A stretch of DNA of 64,000 nucleotides from Rubrobacter_A sp965214435 (GTDB lineage Bacteria; Actinomycetota; Rubrobacteria; Rubrobacterales; Rubrobacteraceae): assembly GCA_965214435.1 (NCBI GenBank), contig OZ243960.1:1178001-1242000 (forward strand), in the 5' to 3' direction. Positions 34,576-42,929 of the stretch are shown piece after piece; the first letter of the stretch is position 1; every line of letters begins with the position of its first letter. The notes under the pieces are model-generated. The model searched no databases, was not told where the DNA came from, and saw nothing but the letters and a program-made list of their open reading frames with translations. The position numbers and the translations under genes are program-made.

Positions 34576-35118
34576 GTGAAGACCTCTCCACTCCCCGTCT
34601 TTATCACCTGCGGCAACCTGGCGGCTGGTTTCCTGGCCGTACTCCTCGCCATCGGGGGGAGCTACGTCCAGGCCGCGACACTTGTCCTCGTTGCCGCCGT
34701 ACTGGACCTTCTCGACGGGGCCGTGGCCCGCAATAGTGCGTCCGACGGCGAGTTCGGCGGCAACCTGGACTCTTTAGCGGACCTGGTCTCCTTCGGCGTC
34801 GCTCCGGCGGTCGCCCTGTACCTGGCCGCGCTCCACGCCTGGCCGGTGGCGGGTGTCGCGACCTGCCTCCTCTACGTCGTGTGCGGAGCCCTGCGCCTGG
34901 CCCGCTTCCTGCTGGTTAAGAGTCCTGAATACTTTATCGGGCTCCCCATACCACCCGCCGGGGTGGTGCTTTCCGGGCTCGCGGCGCTGGACTTCCCGCG
35001 AGCTTTCGTGCTGGTCTCCGTCCTGCTACTCAGCGCGCTGATGGTCAGCAAGATCCCGTTCCGCAAACTTCCCGGCATTAAACCTCCCGGGCGTTCCTGC
35101 GAAAAGGAACGCTCCTGA
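34576..35118 (+). CDS. pssA: CDP-diacylglycerol-serine O-phosphatidyltransferase
   Basis: A 180-residue integral membrane CDP-alcohol phosphatidyltransferase. The signature D-G-x2-A-R-x8-G-x3-D-x3-D is intact (DLLDGAVARNSASDGEFGG, then NLDSLAD). It begins at GTG 34576, one base after the psd stop. With psd next to it, the natural assignment is phosphatidylserine synthase (class II), using CDP-diacylglycerol and serine. Together the operon gives PS, PE and possibly methylated PE. Confidence 0.85.
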   Translation: MKTSPLPVFITCGNLAAGFLAVLLAIGGSYVQAATLVLVAAVLDLLDGAVARNSASDGEFGGNLDSLADLVSFGVAPAVALYLAALHAWPVAGVATCLLYVVCGALRLARFLLVKSPEYFIGLPIPPAGVVLSGLAALDFPRAFVLVSVLLLSALMVSKIPFRKLPGIKPPGRSCEKERS

Positions 35119-35137
35119 TAGAAACGGTTCTGATAGC

Positions 35138-35174
35138 CTCGGGCTTGAGCCTGGCGAGCCGTCAGCACTTCAGC
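35138..35174 (-). repeat. Dispersed hairpin repeat, copy B
   Basis: This is the reverse-oriented partner of 28148-28196. The 20-base core at 35155-35174 is an exact match, and the block 35142-35152 matches 28177-28187. The copy folds as CTCG/CGAG around GGC-ttga-GCC. It sits between pssA and murT. Confidence 0.7.
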
Positions 35175-35280
35175 AAGAATTAGGTGTGGAAGTCAAAACT
35201 TCCGCGGCCTGCTGTAGTCCGCTACGAATGCTAGGTCGACGAATTCTATACCTCTGCCAAAGCATAGCCTGAAACGAAAA

Positions 35281-35304
35281 TCCGGACTCGGAGCCGGATA
35301 TAAT
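35281..35304 (+). promoter_or_regulatory. murT promoter with consensus -10 and spacer palindrome
   Basis: A perfect TATAAT (35299-35304) ends seven bases before the GTG start of murT at 35312, and no ribosome site is present. TCCGG (35281-35285) and CCGGA (35294-35298) form an inverted repeat just upstream of the -10. The -35 is weak. The arrangement suggests a regulated, leaderless transcript. Confidence 0.55.
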
Positions 35305-35311
35305 CTCCTCC

Positions 35312-36730
35312 GTGAGTATTTTCGACAAAGCCCGGCTGTCGGTGGCTATCCTCGCTGCCCGGGCGGCCCAGTTCGCGAGCCGGCGGTTGCGGGCCGGCGG
35401 GGGCTCTACGGTGCCGGGTGTTGTGGCCCGGAGGGTGGACCCGCAAGTCCTGGCGAAGCTCTCGCGGCAGCTGTCCGCGGGGTCGGTGGCGCTTACGGGG
35501 ACTAACGGCAAGACCACAACCACCCGGATGGTGAGCAACATCTTCCGGGCCGCCGGTCTGCGGGCGGTCAACAACTCCACCGGCGCGAACCTCATAACCG
35601 GCGTAACCGCCGCGCTCGTCGCGGATGCCGACCTCTCCGGCAACCCGTCCGCGGAAGTCGGCCTTTTTGAGGTGGACGAGGCCAGCGTGCCGAAGGTCGC
35701 CGCCGAAGCGGACCTGAAGCTGCTAGCCGTCCTGAACCTGTTCCGCGACCAGCTCGACCGCTACGGGGAGTTAGCCTACACCGGGAAAGTCATCGCTTCG
35801 GCCTTCGAGCACCTGCCGCCGGACGGCGCGGTGATCTTAAACGCCGACGACCCGCTCGTGGCGAGCCTCGGACGTTCGTCGGCGAACCCGGTGTACTTCG
35901 GGGTGGACGAGCCCGCGCTCGACACCGGAGCCCTCCAGCACGTCGCCGACTCCAAGGACTGCCCGGTCTGCGGCACACCCTTAGAGTACGAGACCGTGTA
36001 CCTCGGGCACGTCGGGGTCTACGACTGCCCGAATTGCGACTTTAGCCGTCCCGCTCCGGCTTATCGTGCTTCTCAGGTGCGGATGGATGGGCCGAAGGGC
36101 ACGGACTTCCTGCTCTCAACCCCGGCGGGTGAGAAAGAAATCCGGCTGGAGTTGCCGGGGCTGTACAACGTTTACAACGCGCTCGCGGCGGCGGCGGTCG
36201 CCGGGGAGGCGGGGTGTGGGCTCGCGGAGATCGTGCGGGGCATAGAGAGTTTCGGCGGGGCGTTCGGACGGGTCGAGAGGGTCCAGGCCGGGGATAAAGA
36301 GGCTTTCCTGCTGCTCATAAAAAACCCGGTGGGCTTTAATGAGATCCTACGCACCTTCGTCGTCGGCTCCGGAGAGGAGGCCCGCAATGTCCTCTTCGCC
36401 ATAAACGACAGAGACGCCGACGGCCGGGACGTATCCTGGCTGTGGGACGTAGACTTCGAGATGCTCTCCGAAGCTTTTGCTGACGGTCAGGGAAACTCTG
36501 CGCCTTTCACGGTCAGCGGCATAAGGGCCAGAGATATGGCCGTACGCCTGAAGTACGCCGACCTGCCGGTAGGCCCCGTAATACCGGACCGCCGCGAAGC
36601 GATAAAAGCCGCCCTGGAAGCCACCCCGGCGGGCGAGACGCTTTATGTATTGCCGACGTACACAGCGATGCTGGAGATCCGCAAAACCCTGAGCGACCTC
36701 GGATACACGCACCCGTTCTGGGAGGACTAG
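35312..36730 (+). CDS. murT: Lipid II isoglutaminyl synthase, MurT subunit
   Basis: A 472-residue Mur-ligase-family protein. The ATP loop TGTNGKTTTTRMVS is near residues 66-79. A four-cysteine zinc ribbon (CPVCGTPLEY, then CPNCDFSRP) is inserted near 216-250, which marks MurT. The C-terminal DUF1727 domain ends with NPVGFNEIL and YTAMLEIR segments. With GatD it amidates the D-Glu of lipid II to D-iGln, using glutamine-derived ammonia, before transpeptidation. Unusually, an unrelated 882-base gene separates it from gatD. The start is GTG, probably leaderless. Confidence 0.9.
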   Translation: MSIFDKARLSVAILAARAAQFASRRLRAGGGSTVPGVVARRVDPQVLAKLSRQLSAGSVALTGTNGKTTTTRMVSNIFRAAGLRAVNNSTGANLITGVTAALVADADLSGNPSAEVGLFEVDEASVPKVAAEADLKLLAVLNLFRDQLDRYGELAYTGKVIASAFEHLPPDGAVILNADDPLVASLGRSSANPVYFGVDEPALDTGALQHVADSKDCPVCGTPLEYETVYLGHVGVYDCPNCDFSRPAPAYRASQVRMDGPKGTDFLLSTPAGEKEIRLELPGLYNVYNALAAAAVAGEAGCGLAEIVRGIESFGGAFGRVERVQAGDKEAFLLLIKNPVGFNEILRTFVVGSGEEARNVLFAINDRDADGRDVSWLWDVDFEMLSEAFADGQGNSAPFTVSGIRARDMAVRLKYADLPVGPVIPDRREAIKAALEATPAGETLYVLPTYTAMLEIRKTLSDLGYTHPFWED

Positions 36731-36737
36731 ATGGAGC

Positions 36738-36766
36738 TTGTGTGGATTGCTTGAGGACTCTACTCT
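36738..36766 (+). promoter_or_regulatory. Candidate leaderless promoter of the 36774 gene
   Basis: TTGTGT (36738-36743), 17-base spacer and TACTCT (36761-36766) place the transcription start at or next to ATG 36774. The inserted gene thus appears to carry its own promoter inside the murT-gatD interval. Confidence 0.45.
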
Positions 36767-36773
36767 ATAGGTC

Positions 36774-37655
36774 ATGAGTTACCAGCCAGACTTTAGCGGG
36801 TGTTGGGCAAAGATCGGCCGGGCTAAAGAGCATCGCGATACCCTTGAGGGCGAGGTTGGCACCATCAGCGGAGAGCGTGCTAAGGTCCCGTTAGGCAACC
36901 GGATAGATGTAAGCTTACGTTTCGACCACCAAAGCGGGGACCATGTCGTTAGGACTAAAGAAGCTCTCCCGGAAGAGCGACTCCGTCGTTGGGGCCTTAT
37001 CACGGGAGACGTGGTCCATAACCTCAGGGGAGCGCTCGACCATCTTGTCTGGCAACTCGCCCTCTTTTACTGCCGGGGAGACGAGCCCGAAAATCCCAGG
37101 CAGGTCCAGTTTCCCCTTACAAATGAGCGACCTCACTCCAAAACTCTACCCGAAGATTTCGCCAAAGACAGGGCTTTACAGCACGTTTGCCCCGACCATC
37201 GGGCGATCATCGAGCAGTATCAACCTTACAATGGACCAATTACTTACGGCAATTTCGCTGTTCATCCTTTCTCCTGGCTACAAAAGTTTTCCAACGAGGA
37301 TAAACATCGAGTAGTGGTGCCCGCGCTCGCTATCTTCTTTCGGACCCACATCAATACCACCGAGATTTTCGGTGAAGAGGCGACCATCACCAACTTTTGT
37401 CATGCAGGTTTCAGGGAAATTCTTGAACCAAGTACAGAGACTGCACGATTTAAGGTGGTCCCGTCTACCATCCAACGAAACATGGAAGTAGCAGGCTACC
37501 ATACACCTGGTATATGTTTTCCTTACTCTGGTTCTGCTCCTGACGGGCAGTCCGAAGAACCTGTATTGTCATTGTTGCCGTTAGTCAGTGCTATTGATCT
37601 TATGAGCGGTCATGTTGAAAAGGTTATTCGTGAGTTTGAGACACTCTCTTACTAG
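36774..37655 (+). CDS. Uncharacterised protein with R-x4-H motif, inserted between murT and gatD
   Basis: A 293-residue soluble protein of no family I can name. Residues 79-95 read DVVHNLRGALDHLVWQL. The R85-x4-H90 spacing in a helix is the pattern of HEPN-type RNases, but the rest cannot be verified as a HEPN fold. The DNA is visibly less GC-rich than murT or gatD, with many A/T third positions, which suggests horizontal arrival. It carries its own candidate promoter. It has no signal peptide or membrane segment. Its position in a normally contiguous cell-wall gene pair is the strongest oddity. Confidence 0.7.
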   Translation: MSYQPDFSGCWAKIGRAKEHRDTLEGEVGTISGERAKVPLGNRIDVSLRFDHQSGDHVVRTKEALPEERLRRWGLITGDVVHNLRGALDHLVWQLALFYCRGDEPENPRQVQFPLTNERPHSKTLPEDFAKDRALQHVCPDHRAIIEQYQPYNGPITYGNFAVHPFSWLQKFSNEDKHRVVVPALAIFFRTHINTTEIFGEEATITNFCHAGFREILEPSTETARFKVVPSTIQRNMEVAGYHTPGICFPYSGSAPDGQSEEPVLSLLPLVSAIDLMSGHVEKVIREFETLSY

Positions 37656-37694
37656 CCAGCATGAGCAAGTAGATTCTAACTTTGGAGAGAATTT

Positions 37695-38462
37695 TTGAGT
37701 AAAAGACAGAACAAGCTAACTATTCACCATCTCTACGCGGACATGATGAACCTCTATGGCGACCGGGGGAACGTTATCTCCATTAAGAAGCGCTGCGAGT
37801 GGCGCGGCATAGACGTCGAGGTCGTGGACGTGGGGCTCGGGGAGTCTATCCGCCCGACGGGGCTCGACCTGTTCCTGTTCGGTGGCGGGCAGGACCGGGA
37901 GCAGGCGCTTCTGGCCGACGACCTCTCCGGCACCAAGGGCGCGGATCTGCGGGCGATAGTCGAGGATGGCGGCGTGGTTCTAGGCGTCTGTGGCGGTTAT
38001 CAGTTAATGGGGCATTACTATGAGACGCCGGAAGGGGAGAAGTTGCCGGGGGTCGGGATCATGGACCTCCACACCGAGCCGCGCAAACCGGAAGAAGAAC
38101 GGCTTATCGGCAACGTATTGGTCCGCGTCCGGGCTCCGGAAAGTGGCGACGAGCGGGAGATAGTAGGTTTCGAGAACCACGGCGGCCGGACGTACCTCGG
38201 GGATAACGCCGAGCCTCTAGGCGAAGTCACATCAGGATACGGCAACAACGGCGAGGACGGCACCGAGGGCGCCCGCCGCCTGAACGCCTACGGTACCTAC
38301 CTCCACGGTTCATTGTTGCCGAAGAACCCCTGGCTCACGGACGAACTTATCCTGAACGCCCTCCGTCAGGTAGACGACACCGCCGAACTCGAACCACTCG
38401 ACGATACGACCGAGGTATCGGCTTTCGAGTCGATGGCTGGAAGGGTCCGCGGGCGGCGGTAG
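37695..38462 (+). CDS. gatD: Lipid II isoglutaminyl synthase, GatD glutamine amidotransferase subunit
   Basis: A 255-residue class I glutamine amidotransferase of the CobQ/GatD type. It has the nucleophile Cys99 in LGVCGGYQLMG, FLFGGGQDREQ near 60-70, and the catalytic His region FENHGGRTYLG near 158-168 or the HGSLLPKN segment near 198. It hydrolyses glutamine and passes ammonia to MurT. It starts at TTG 37695 after GGAGAGA, so unlike murT it has a conventional ribosome site. The intervening gene means GatD may be expressed from read-through or a separate promoter. Confidence 0.9.
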   Translation: MSKRQNKLTIHHLYADMMNLYGDRGNVISIKKRCEWRGIDVEVVDVGLGESIRPTGLDLFLFGGGQDREQALLADDLSGTKGADLRAIVEDGGVVLGVCGGYQLMGHYYETPEGEKLPGVGIMDLHTEPRKPEEERLIGNVLVRVRAPESGDEREIVGFENHGGRTYLGDNAEPLGEVTSGYGNNGEDGTEGARRLNAYGTYLHGSLLPKNPWLTDELILNALRQVDDTAELEPLDDTTEVSAFESMAGRVRGRR

Positions 38463-38471
38463 AGCGCCGGG

Positions 38472-39191
38472 CTAGAAGCTTTCTGCTGAGGGACGCAGGT
38501 CGAGTTCCAGGGTCCAGGCAGTAGGATCTTGGACGTAGAGTTGCCAGTAGGTTTCGGCTATGGCTTCGGGTGAGAGGGCGGTGCTCTCGTCCCGGTCCGG
38601 GGCTGCTTCGCGGAACCTCGGAGTGTTGATCTGGCCGTCTATCACGACGTGCGCCACGTGTACGCCTTGCGGCCCGAACTCCCGGGCTGTCGACTGCGCT
38701 AGCGCCCGCAACGCGAACTTTCCCGTGGAAAGCGCCGCGAAACGCGCCGAACCCCGCATCGAGGCCGTCGCTCCGGTAAAAATTACTGTACCGCGTCCGG
38801 CCTCGGCCATTGCTGGCAGAACCTGCTGCGTTCCGTAGAAACCTCCCGAGCAGTTCGCGCGGATACAGAAGTCGAACTGTTCAGGTGAGATCTCCAACAC
38901 CCCGCCCATCTGAAACGCCCCGGCGTTGTAGACAAAGACCTCCGGGTCGCCGAGCTCGCTGCGTACCCGCTCGAAAGCCGCGGCCACGGACTCCGGGTCC
39001 GTCGCGTCCGCCGTCACCGAGAGCGCGGTGCCGCCGCCGTCTTCTATCTCTTTCTGCGTTACCTGCAAGCTCTCCTCACTGCGGGCCAGGAGGGCGAGCG
39101 CAAAGCCTTCGCGGGCAAAACGCCGGGCTATGGCGTCCCCGAGCCCCGGACCTACACCTAGTACCGCCGCGACCCTGCCGTTATTCTCCAA
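38472..39191 (-). CDS. SDR-family protein lacking the catalytic tyrosine
   Basis: A 239-residue Rossmann protein of the short-chain dehydrogenase family. The cofactor loop reads VLGVGPGLGDAIARRF and NAGAF is present. At the active site the sequence is ALSTGKFALRALAQS. The Lys is kept but the Tyr four residues before it is Leu. The following GPQGVHVAHVVIDG matches a subgroup in which this Tyr is also absent, so the change is probably a family trait rather than decay. Activity and substrate are unknown. It converges on gatD with nine bases between stops. Confidence 0.78.
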   Translation of the reverse strand: MENNGRVAAVLGVGPGLGDAIARRFAREGFALALLARSEESLQVTQKEIEDGGGTALSVTADATDPESVAAAFERVRSELGDPEVFVYNAGAFQMGGVLEISPEQFDFCIRANCSGGFYGTQQVLPAMAEAGRGTVIFTGATASMRGSARFAALSTGKFALRALAQSTAREFGPQGVHVAHVVIDGQINTPRFREAAPDRDESTALSPEAIAETYWQLYVQDPTAWTLELDLRPSAESF

Positions 39192-39385
39192 GAAAGCCTC
39201 CTCGTATAGCTCTGGTGTGACCGTGTAGAGCCTACCACCCTCGTATGCGGCAGTTGTATAAACCCGCGACGCTCCGAGAGCCGTTATGCTGGACCTCCGG
39301 CCAAAGCCAGAGACCGCTCTTTCGCCCTACCATCTCTTCAGAGACTACCCGGTAGCCGCGAGGCTCCGGCGAGAGAGGGGACTAC

Positions 39386-40645
39386 ATGCATCATGATGTA
39401 CCGGAGAGATTAAAGCGGGGCTTGAGCCGGAGCCAGTTTCTCGGGGCGGCGGGAGGTCTGCTCGGCTCGCTCACCCTCGGAGGCGTTCTGGCGGGGCGGG
39501 GCTCTGCCCAGGAAGCGTCGGCCGCGACCGCCTACGACGGGAACGTCGCCAACACCACGGGCACCCGGGTGCCGGCGGGCGAGGCGCACCTTTTGCGCTC
39601 CGACCGGCCGGAGGTCATAAGTTGGGGCTTTCTACCGAACCGGGATGCGGAGCCCATTTTTAGCGTGCGTTCCGGGGATCTTGTGACCATAGAGCAGATC
39701 TCCCACGAGGGCATCCTGCCGGACCAGGGCAACCCGGTAGACTTCTTTACCGGGCGCGGCATCCCGGTGGTGGACATTCTGGACGACCAGCTCATGGTCT
39801 TCGAGGAGGTCGAGCAGAAAGGCGCGGGACCGCACGTCGTGACCGGTCCGGTCGCCATCGAGGGAGCCGAGCCCGGCGACATCCTGGAGGTGCGGTGTCT
39901 GGAGATAGTGCCGCGCGTCTACTACGGGGTCAATTCCGCCCGCCACGGCAAAGGATCGCTCCCAGAGGAATATCCGCTGAACGGCGCCCCCTACTACGGC
40001 AATCTGCTCACCTTCGACCTCGACCGCAGCGTCGGGTTCTTTCCGGCCGGAGAAGGCATCGAGGTGCCGCTAAAGCCCTTTATGGGCATAGTCGGCGTCG
40101 CCCCGGACACCTCGGAGATGGTCAACTCCGTGCCGCCGGACGTGTACGGGGGCAACCTCGACGTAAAGCGCCTGATGACCGCGGGCTCCACGGCCTACTA
40201 CCCGGTGCAGGTGCCGGGCGCGCTGCTGTACACCAGCGACGGCCACGCTGCGCAGGGCAACGGCGAGGTGAGCCTGACCGCTATAGAGACCTCCCAAACG
40301 CCGACCTTCCAGGTGATCCTGCACAAAAAAGACCGCCTGGCCGAAGAGGGTATTCCGCTGCTGAAGAACCCGTTCGGCGAGACCGAAGAAGCCTACGTCG
40401 TGACCGGTATAGACGAAGACCTCGACGAAGCAATGAAGGAAGCCGTCAGGGAGACCATCTCCTTCCTCACCCAGACCCGCGGCCTGAGCCCGGAGGACGC
40501 CTACTCTCTAGCGAGCATCGCCATCGACTACGAGGTCTCCCAGGTCGTGGACATTAACAAGGGCGTACACGGCGTTATCTACAAGCGCCTCTTCCCGGAC
40601 GGCCGCCTGCCGCAGACCGGTGGTCCTGTTCCACCGGCCGGATAA
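39386..40645 (+). CDS. Exported acetamidase/formamidase family protein
   Basis: A 419-residue FmdA_AmdA-family protein. The N terminus (RLKRGLSRSQFLGAAGG) plus a hydrophobic core and SAQEA look like a Tat-type signal in which the second Arg of the twin pair is Ser, so export is likely but its route uncertain. The family core includes GPVAIEGAEPGDILEVR, YGGNLDVKRL and GHAAQGNGEVSLTAIETS. Such enzymes hydrolyse formamide, acetamide or similar amides, releasing ammonia. The ATG follows GAGAGAGG. A cytoplasmic homologue is encoded at 41145-42392 on the other strand. Confidence 0.82.
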   Translation: MHHDVPERLKRGLSRSQFLGAAGGLLGSLTLGGVLAGRGSAQEASAATAYDGNVANTTGTRVPAGEAHLLRSDRPEVISWGFLPNRDAEPIFSVRSGDLVTIEQISHEGILPDQGNPVDFFTGRGIPVVDILDDQLMVFEEVEQKGAGPHVVTGPVAIEGAEPGDILEVRCLEIVPRVYYGVNSARHGKGSLPEEYPLNGAPYYGNLLTFDLDRSVGFFPAGEGIEVPLKPFMGIVGVAPDTSEMVNSVPPDVYGGNLDVKRLMTAGSTAYYPVQVPGALLYTSDGHAAQGNGEVSLTAIETSQTPTFQVILHKKDRLAEEGIPLLKNPFGETEEAYVVTGIDEDLDEAMKEAVRETISFLTQTRGLSPEDAYSLASIAIDYEVSQVVDINKGVHGVIYKRLFPDGRLPQTGGPVPPAG

Positions 40646-40770
40646 CGGGAGGCGTCGCGCGGGCGATTATCTCTGGCCGGACGGCCGAAGAGGAATCCCG
40701 GTCGTCACACCGCCCTCGCCACCCAGGAAAGTCACGCTCCTGCGCAGCTAGAAGCCCGGTAACGTTTGTC

Positions 40771-41148
40771 TCAAACTAGGCTGCGGGCTATATACACCCC
40801 GGCGTATACGGCGGCCAGGCTGAGCGTGACCTGGCCCAGGACGTAAAAAAGGGTAAGGCCGAGTTGGCCTTTTGTCAGGAGTCCCAGGGTTTCGTAGCTA
40901 AACGTGGAGAACGTGGTGTAGCCGCCGAGGACACCGACGGCGAGAAATAACCGCGCTCCGGGAGAGATGACGTCGGCCTCAAAAAAGGCGAGTACGATGC
41001 CGATGAGGAAAGACCCGGAGACGTTGGCGATAAAGGTGCCCCAGGGGAACCCCGCCTTGAACAGCGACTGCATCCACTCGCCGACTAAAAAACGGGCGGC
41101 GGCTCCTATCCCGCCACCGCCCGCCACCAGCAGGAGTTTGAAGATCAA
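40771..41148 (-). CDS. crcB: Fluoride exporter CrcB/Fluc
   Basis: A 125-residue four-helix membrane protein with all CrcB hallmarks: GGGGIGAAARF (about 10-20), GTFIANVSGSFLIG (about 37-50) and GGYTTFSTFSYE (about 75-86). It works as a dual-topology dimer letting fluoride out. Only one gene is present, so it would be the homodimer type. Its ATG overlaps the fmdA stop by four bases, so it is co-translated with a formamidase, an unusual partner. No fluoride riboswitch was found upstream. Confidence 0.9.
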   Translation of the reverse strand: MIFKLLLVAGGGGIGAAARFLVGEWMQSLFKAGFPWGTFIANVSGSFLIGIVLAFFEADVISPGARLFLAVGVLGGYTTFSTFSYETLGLLTKGQLGLTLFYVLGQVTLSLAAVYAGVYIARSLV

Positions 41149-42392
41149 GTCGCCGAGGCAGCTTCTCCGAGGTCCCGGGATACGAGGTCCGCGTCGGAAG
41201 GGTATACGTCAAAGTCGAAGATACCGGTCGGAAGGTACAGTGTCGCGCAGGCGTTCGGGATGTCTACCACGCTGCTGTAGCGGGCTTCTATGGGAGCCGC
41301 GCTGAGGAGCAAATACGCCTGTTCGCCGGTGTAGCCGAGCTTGGTGAGGTACTCGATGGCGCTCAGGCAGGCGTTCCGGTAGGCGATGGTGGCGTCCATG
41401 TAGTGGTTATTGCCCTCCTCGTCTACCGATATGCCGGTAAACGCCAGGAACTCCGAGTAGCGGGGCTCTATGGGACCGAGCTTGAAGAATGGGGCGGTCA
41501 TACCGTACTTGGCGACGCCGCCTTTAATGAGGTCGACGCCGAACTCGATCCAACCGCCCATCTCTATAGCGCCGCAAAAGGAGATCTCACCGTCCCCCTG
41601 AGAGAAGTGCAGATCCCCAACCGAGAACTTCCCGCCCTCAACGTAGACGGGAAGGTAAGCCCGCGCCCCGCGCGAAAGGTTCTTTATGTCCATGTTCCCG
41701 CCGTGCTCCCGCGGCGGGACCGTCCGGCAGGCTTCCCCTACGGCCCGGTCATAAGCGTCCCCGCTCAAACCGCCGAGCAGCGCGTTCTCCGGCTCCGGCG
41801 GCAGCGCCAGCGGCGGCACCCGGTCCGGATTCGTGTCTATAAGCGCCTGCTCCCGGCGGTTCCACCGCGACAGCAGGTCGTGGGAGGGGGCGCAGCCGAA
41901 GAGTCCCGGATGGCCTATCCCGGCAAAGCGGACGCCGGGGATGTGCCGCGAGGTAACGTAGATGCCGTGGAAGTCCCACACAGCTTTGTGGGCGTCGGGG
42001 AAGTGGTCGGTAAGAAAACCGCCGCCGTTGTCCCGGGCGAAGATGCCCGTGTAACCCCAACCGGCCCCGGCGAGCCCGTCGGGGGCGGTGTCCGGCAGGT
42101 GCGGTCCCATATCGAGGATGTCCACCACGAGGATGTCTCCGGGCTCGGCACCGGCTATGTTGACCGGCCCGGAGAGGACATGGTTGAACGAGAGGTCCAT
42201 GTCCCGGATGTCGTTGGCGTCGTCGGTGTTCCCTACCTGGCCGTCGGTCCACTCCCGGCAGTCCATCCGGAAGTCGGTGCCCGGCTGCACGGTCGCCACC
42301 TCCGGGATGTCCGGGTGCCAGCGGTTGTGCCCCGGGACTTCCTGGTCGAACATCGACTTGCTCTGGTCTAGCGGGAAAACGTTCTCGGGCAT
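41145..42392 (-). CDS. fmdA: Formamidase/acetamidase
   Basis: A cytoplasmic amidase of about 415 residues, matching the usual FmdA length. It opens with FPLDQSKSMFDQEVPGHNRW, typical of the family. It also shows SGPVNIAGAEPGDILVVDI, GIFARDNGG, HGGNMDIKNL and DLHFSQGDGEISFCGAIE. It hydrolyses formamide to formate and ammonia (acetamide possible). ATG 42392 is chosen because GAGGAGGAGG lies five bases upstream; GTG 42422 would add ten residues. It overlaps crcB. With urease and cyanase nearby it fits C1-nitrogen scavenging. Confidence 0.9.
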   Translation of the reverse strand: MPENVFPLDQSKSMFDQEVPGHNRWHPDIPEVATVQPGTDFRMDCREWTDGQVGNTDDANDIRDMDLSFNHVLSGPVNIAGAEPGDILVVDILDMGPHLPDTAPDGLAGAGWGYTGIFARDNGGGFLTDHFPDAHKAVWDFHGIYVTSRHIPGVRFAGIGHPGLFGCAPSHDLLSRWNRREQALIDTNPDRVPPLALPPEPENALLGGLSGDAYDRAVGEACRTVPPREHGGNMDIKNLSRGARAYLPVYVEGGKFSVGDLHFSQGDGEISFCGAIEMGGWIEFGVDLIKGGVAKYGMTAPFFKLGPIEPRYSEFLAFTGISVDEEGNNHYMDATIAYRNACLSAIEYLTKLGYTGEQAYLLLSAAPIEARYSSVVDIPNACATLYLPTGIFDFDVYPSDADLVSRDLGEAASAT

Positions 42393-42608
42393 CAGCGCCT
42401 CCTCCTCGTTCTCTGTACCCACCTGCCATACATTATCCTACCCGTGGCTTCCTGCTGCTCGCAGCGATACGCGGTTAGGACGGTAGCAGGCACGTTGCGC
42501 GGAGTCTTTGGCCCCCCGTATGAAAACCTTCGTGCCGGGATGAGCCTCTTTACTCCGGACGTCGTGGCTGCTACAGATGGTGGAAAGAACCTGGATCGGA
42601 GCCCAGCT

Positions 42609-42887
42609 ATGCCCAACTACGATTTTTCCTGCGAGACCTGCGGCGTGTTCGAGCAATGTCTGCGTCCCTACGAGGATCGGGAGGCCGTGCCGTGTCCCAC
42701 CTGCGGTGAACCGGCCCTTCGCACCTACTCGATGCCCGGCGTCGCCGTGAAATCTAGGTTCCAGAAGAAAGCCCGGCTCCTCAATGAGAAAGGTGCAGAG
42801 CCGCAGGTGGTCCGGAAGCTGGCGTCCGGGGACACCGCAAAGAAGCCGGTACGGGTTGATGGTCGTCCCTGGCAGATAAACCACTGA
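42609..42887 (+). CDS. FmdB-family zinc-ribbon protein
   Basis: A 92-residue protein starting MPNYDFSCETCG with a second pair CPTCGEPALR, the four-Cys ribbon of the FmdB/CxxC regulatory family. Such proteins occur beside formamidase genes and are proposed regulators. This one is divergently oriented to fmdA, whose start is 217 bases away, and the shared intergenic region may hold the control site. The C-terminal half is basic and unordered. It precedes the MetX-like gene by 42 bases. Confidence 0.78.
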   Translation: MPNYDFSCETCGVFEQCLRPYEDREAVPCPTCGEPALRTYSMPGVAVKSRFQKKARLLNEKGAEPQVVRKLASGDTAKKPVRVDGRPWQINH

Positions 42888-42929
42888 ACCATCCCGGAAC
42901 CTCGTTTCCGGCGGGAAAGGAGTATTGCG

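Noticed and set aside
34872..35168. A 98-codon minus-strand frame including repeat copy B
   Set aside because: Most of it is antisense to pssA; the similarity to copy A is at DNA level and not in a shared reading frame through the hairpin.
42423..42608. Fluoride riboswitch in the fmdA-FmdB intergenic region
   Set aside because: The characteristic GGCGATGG/CTGAT core is not present, although crcB is in the operon.
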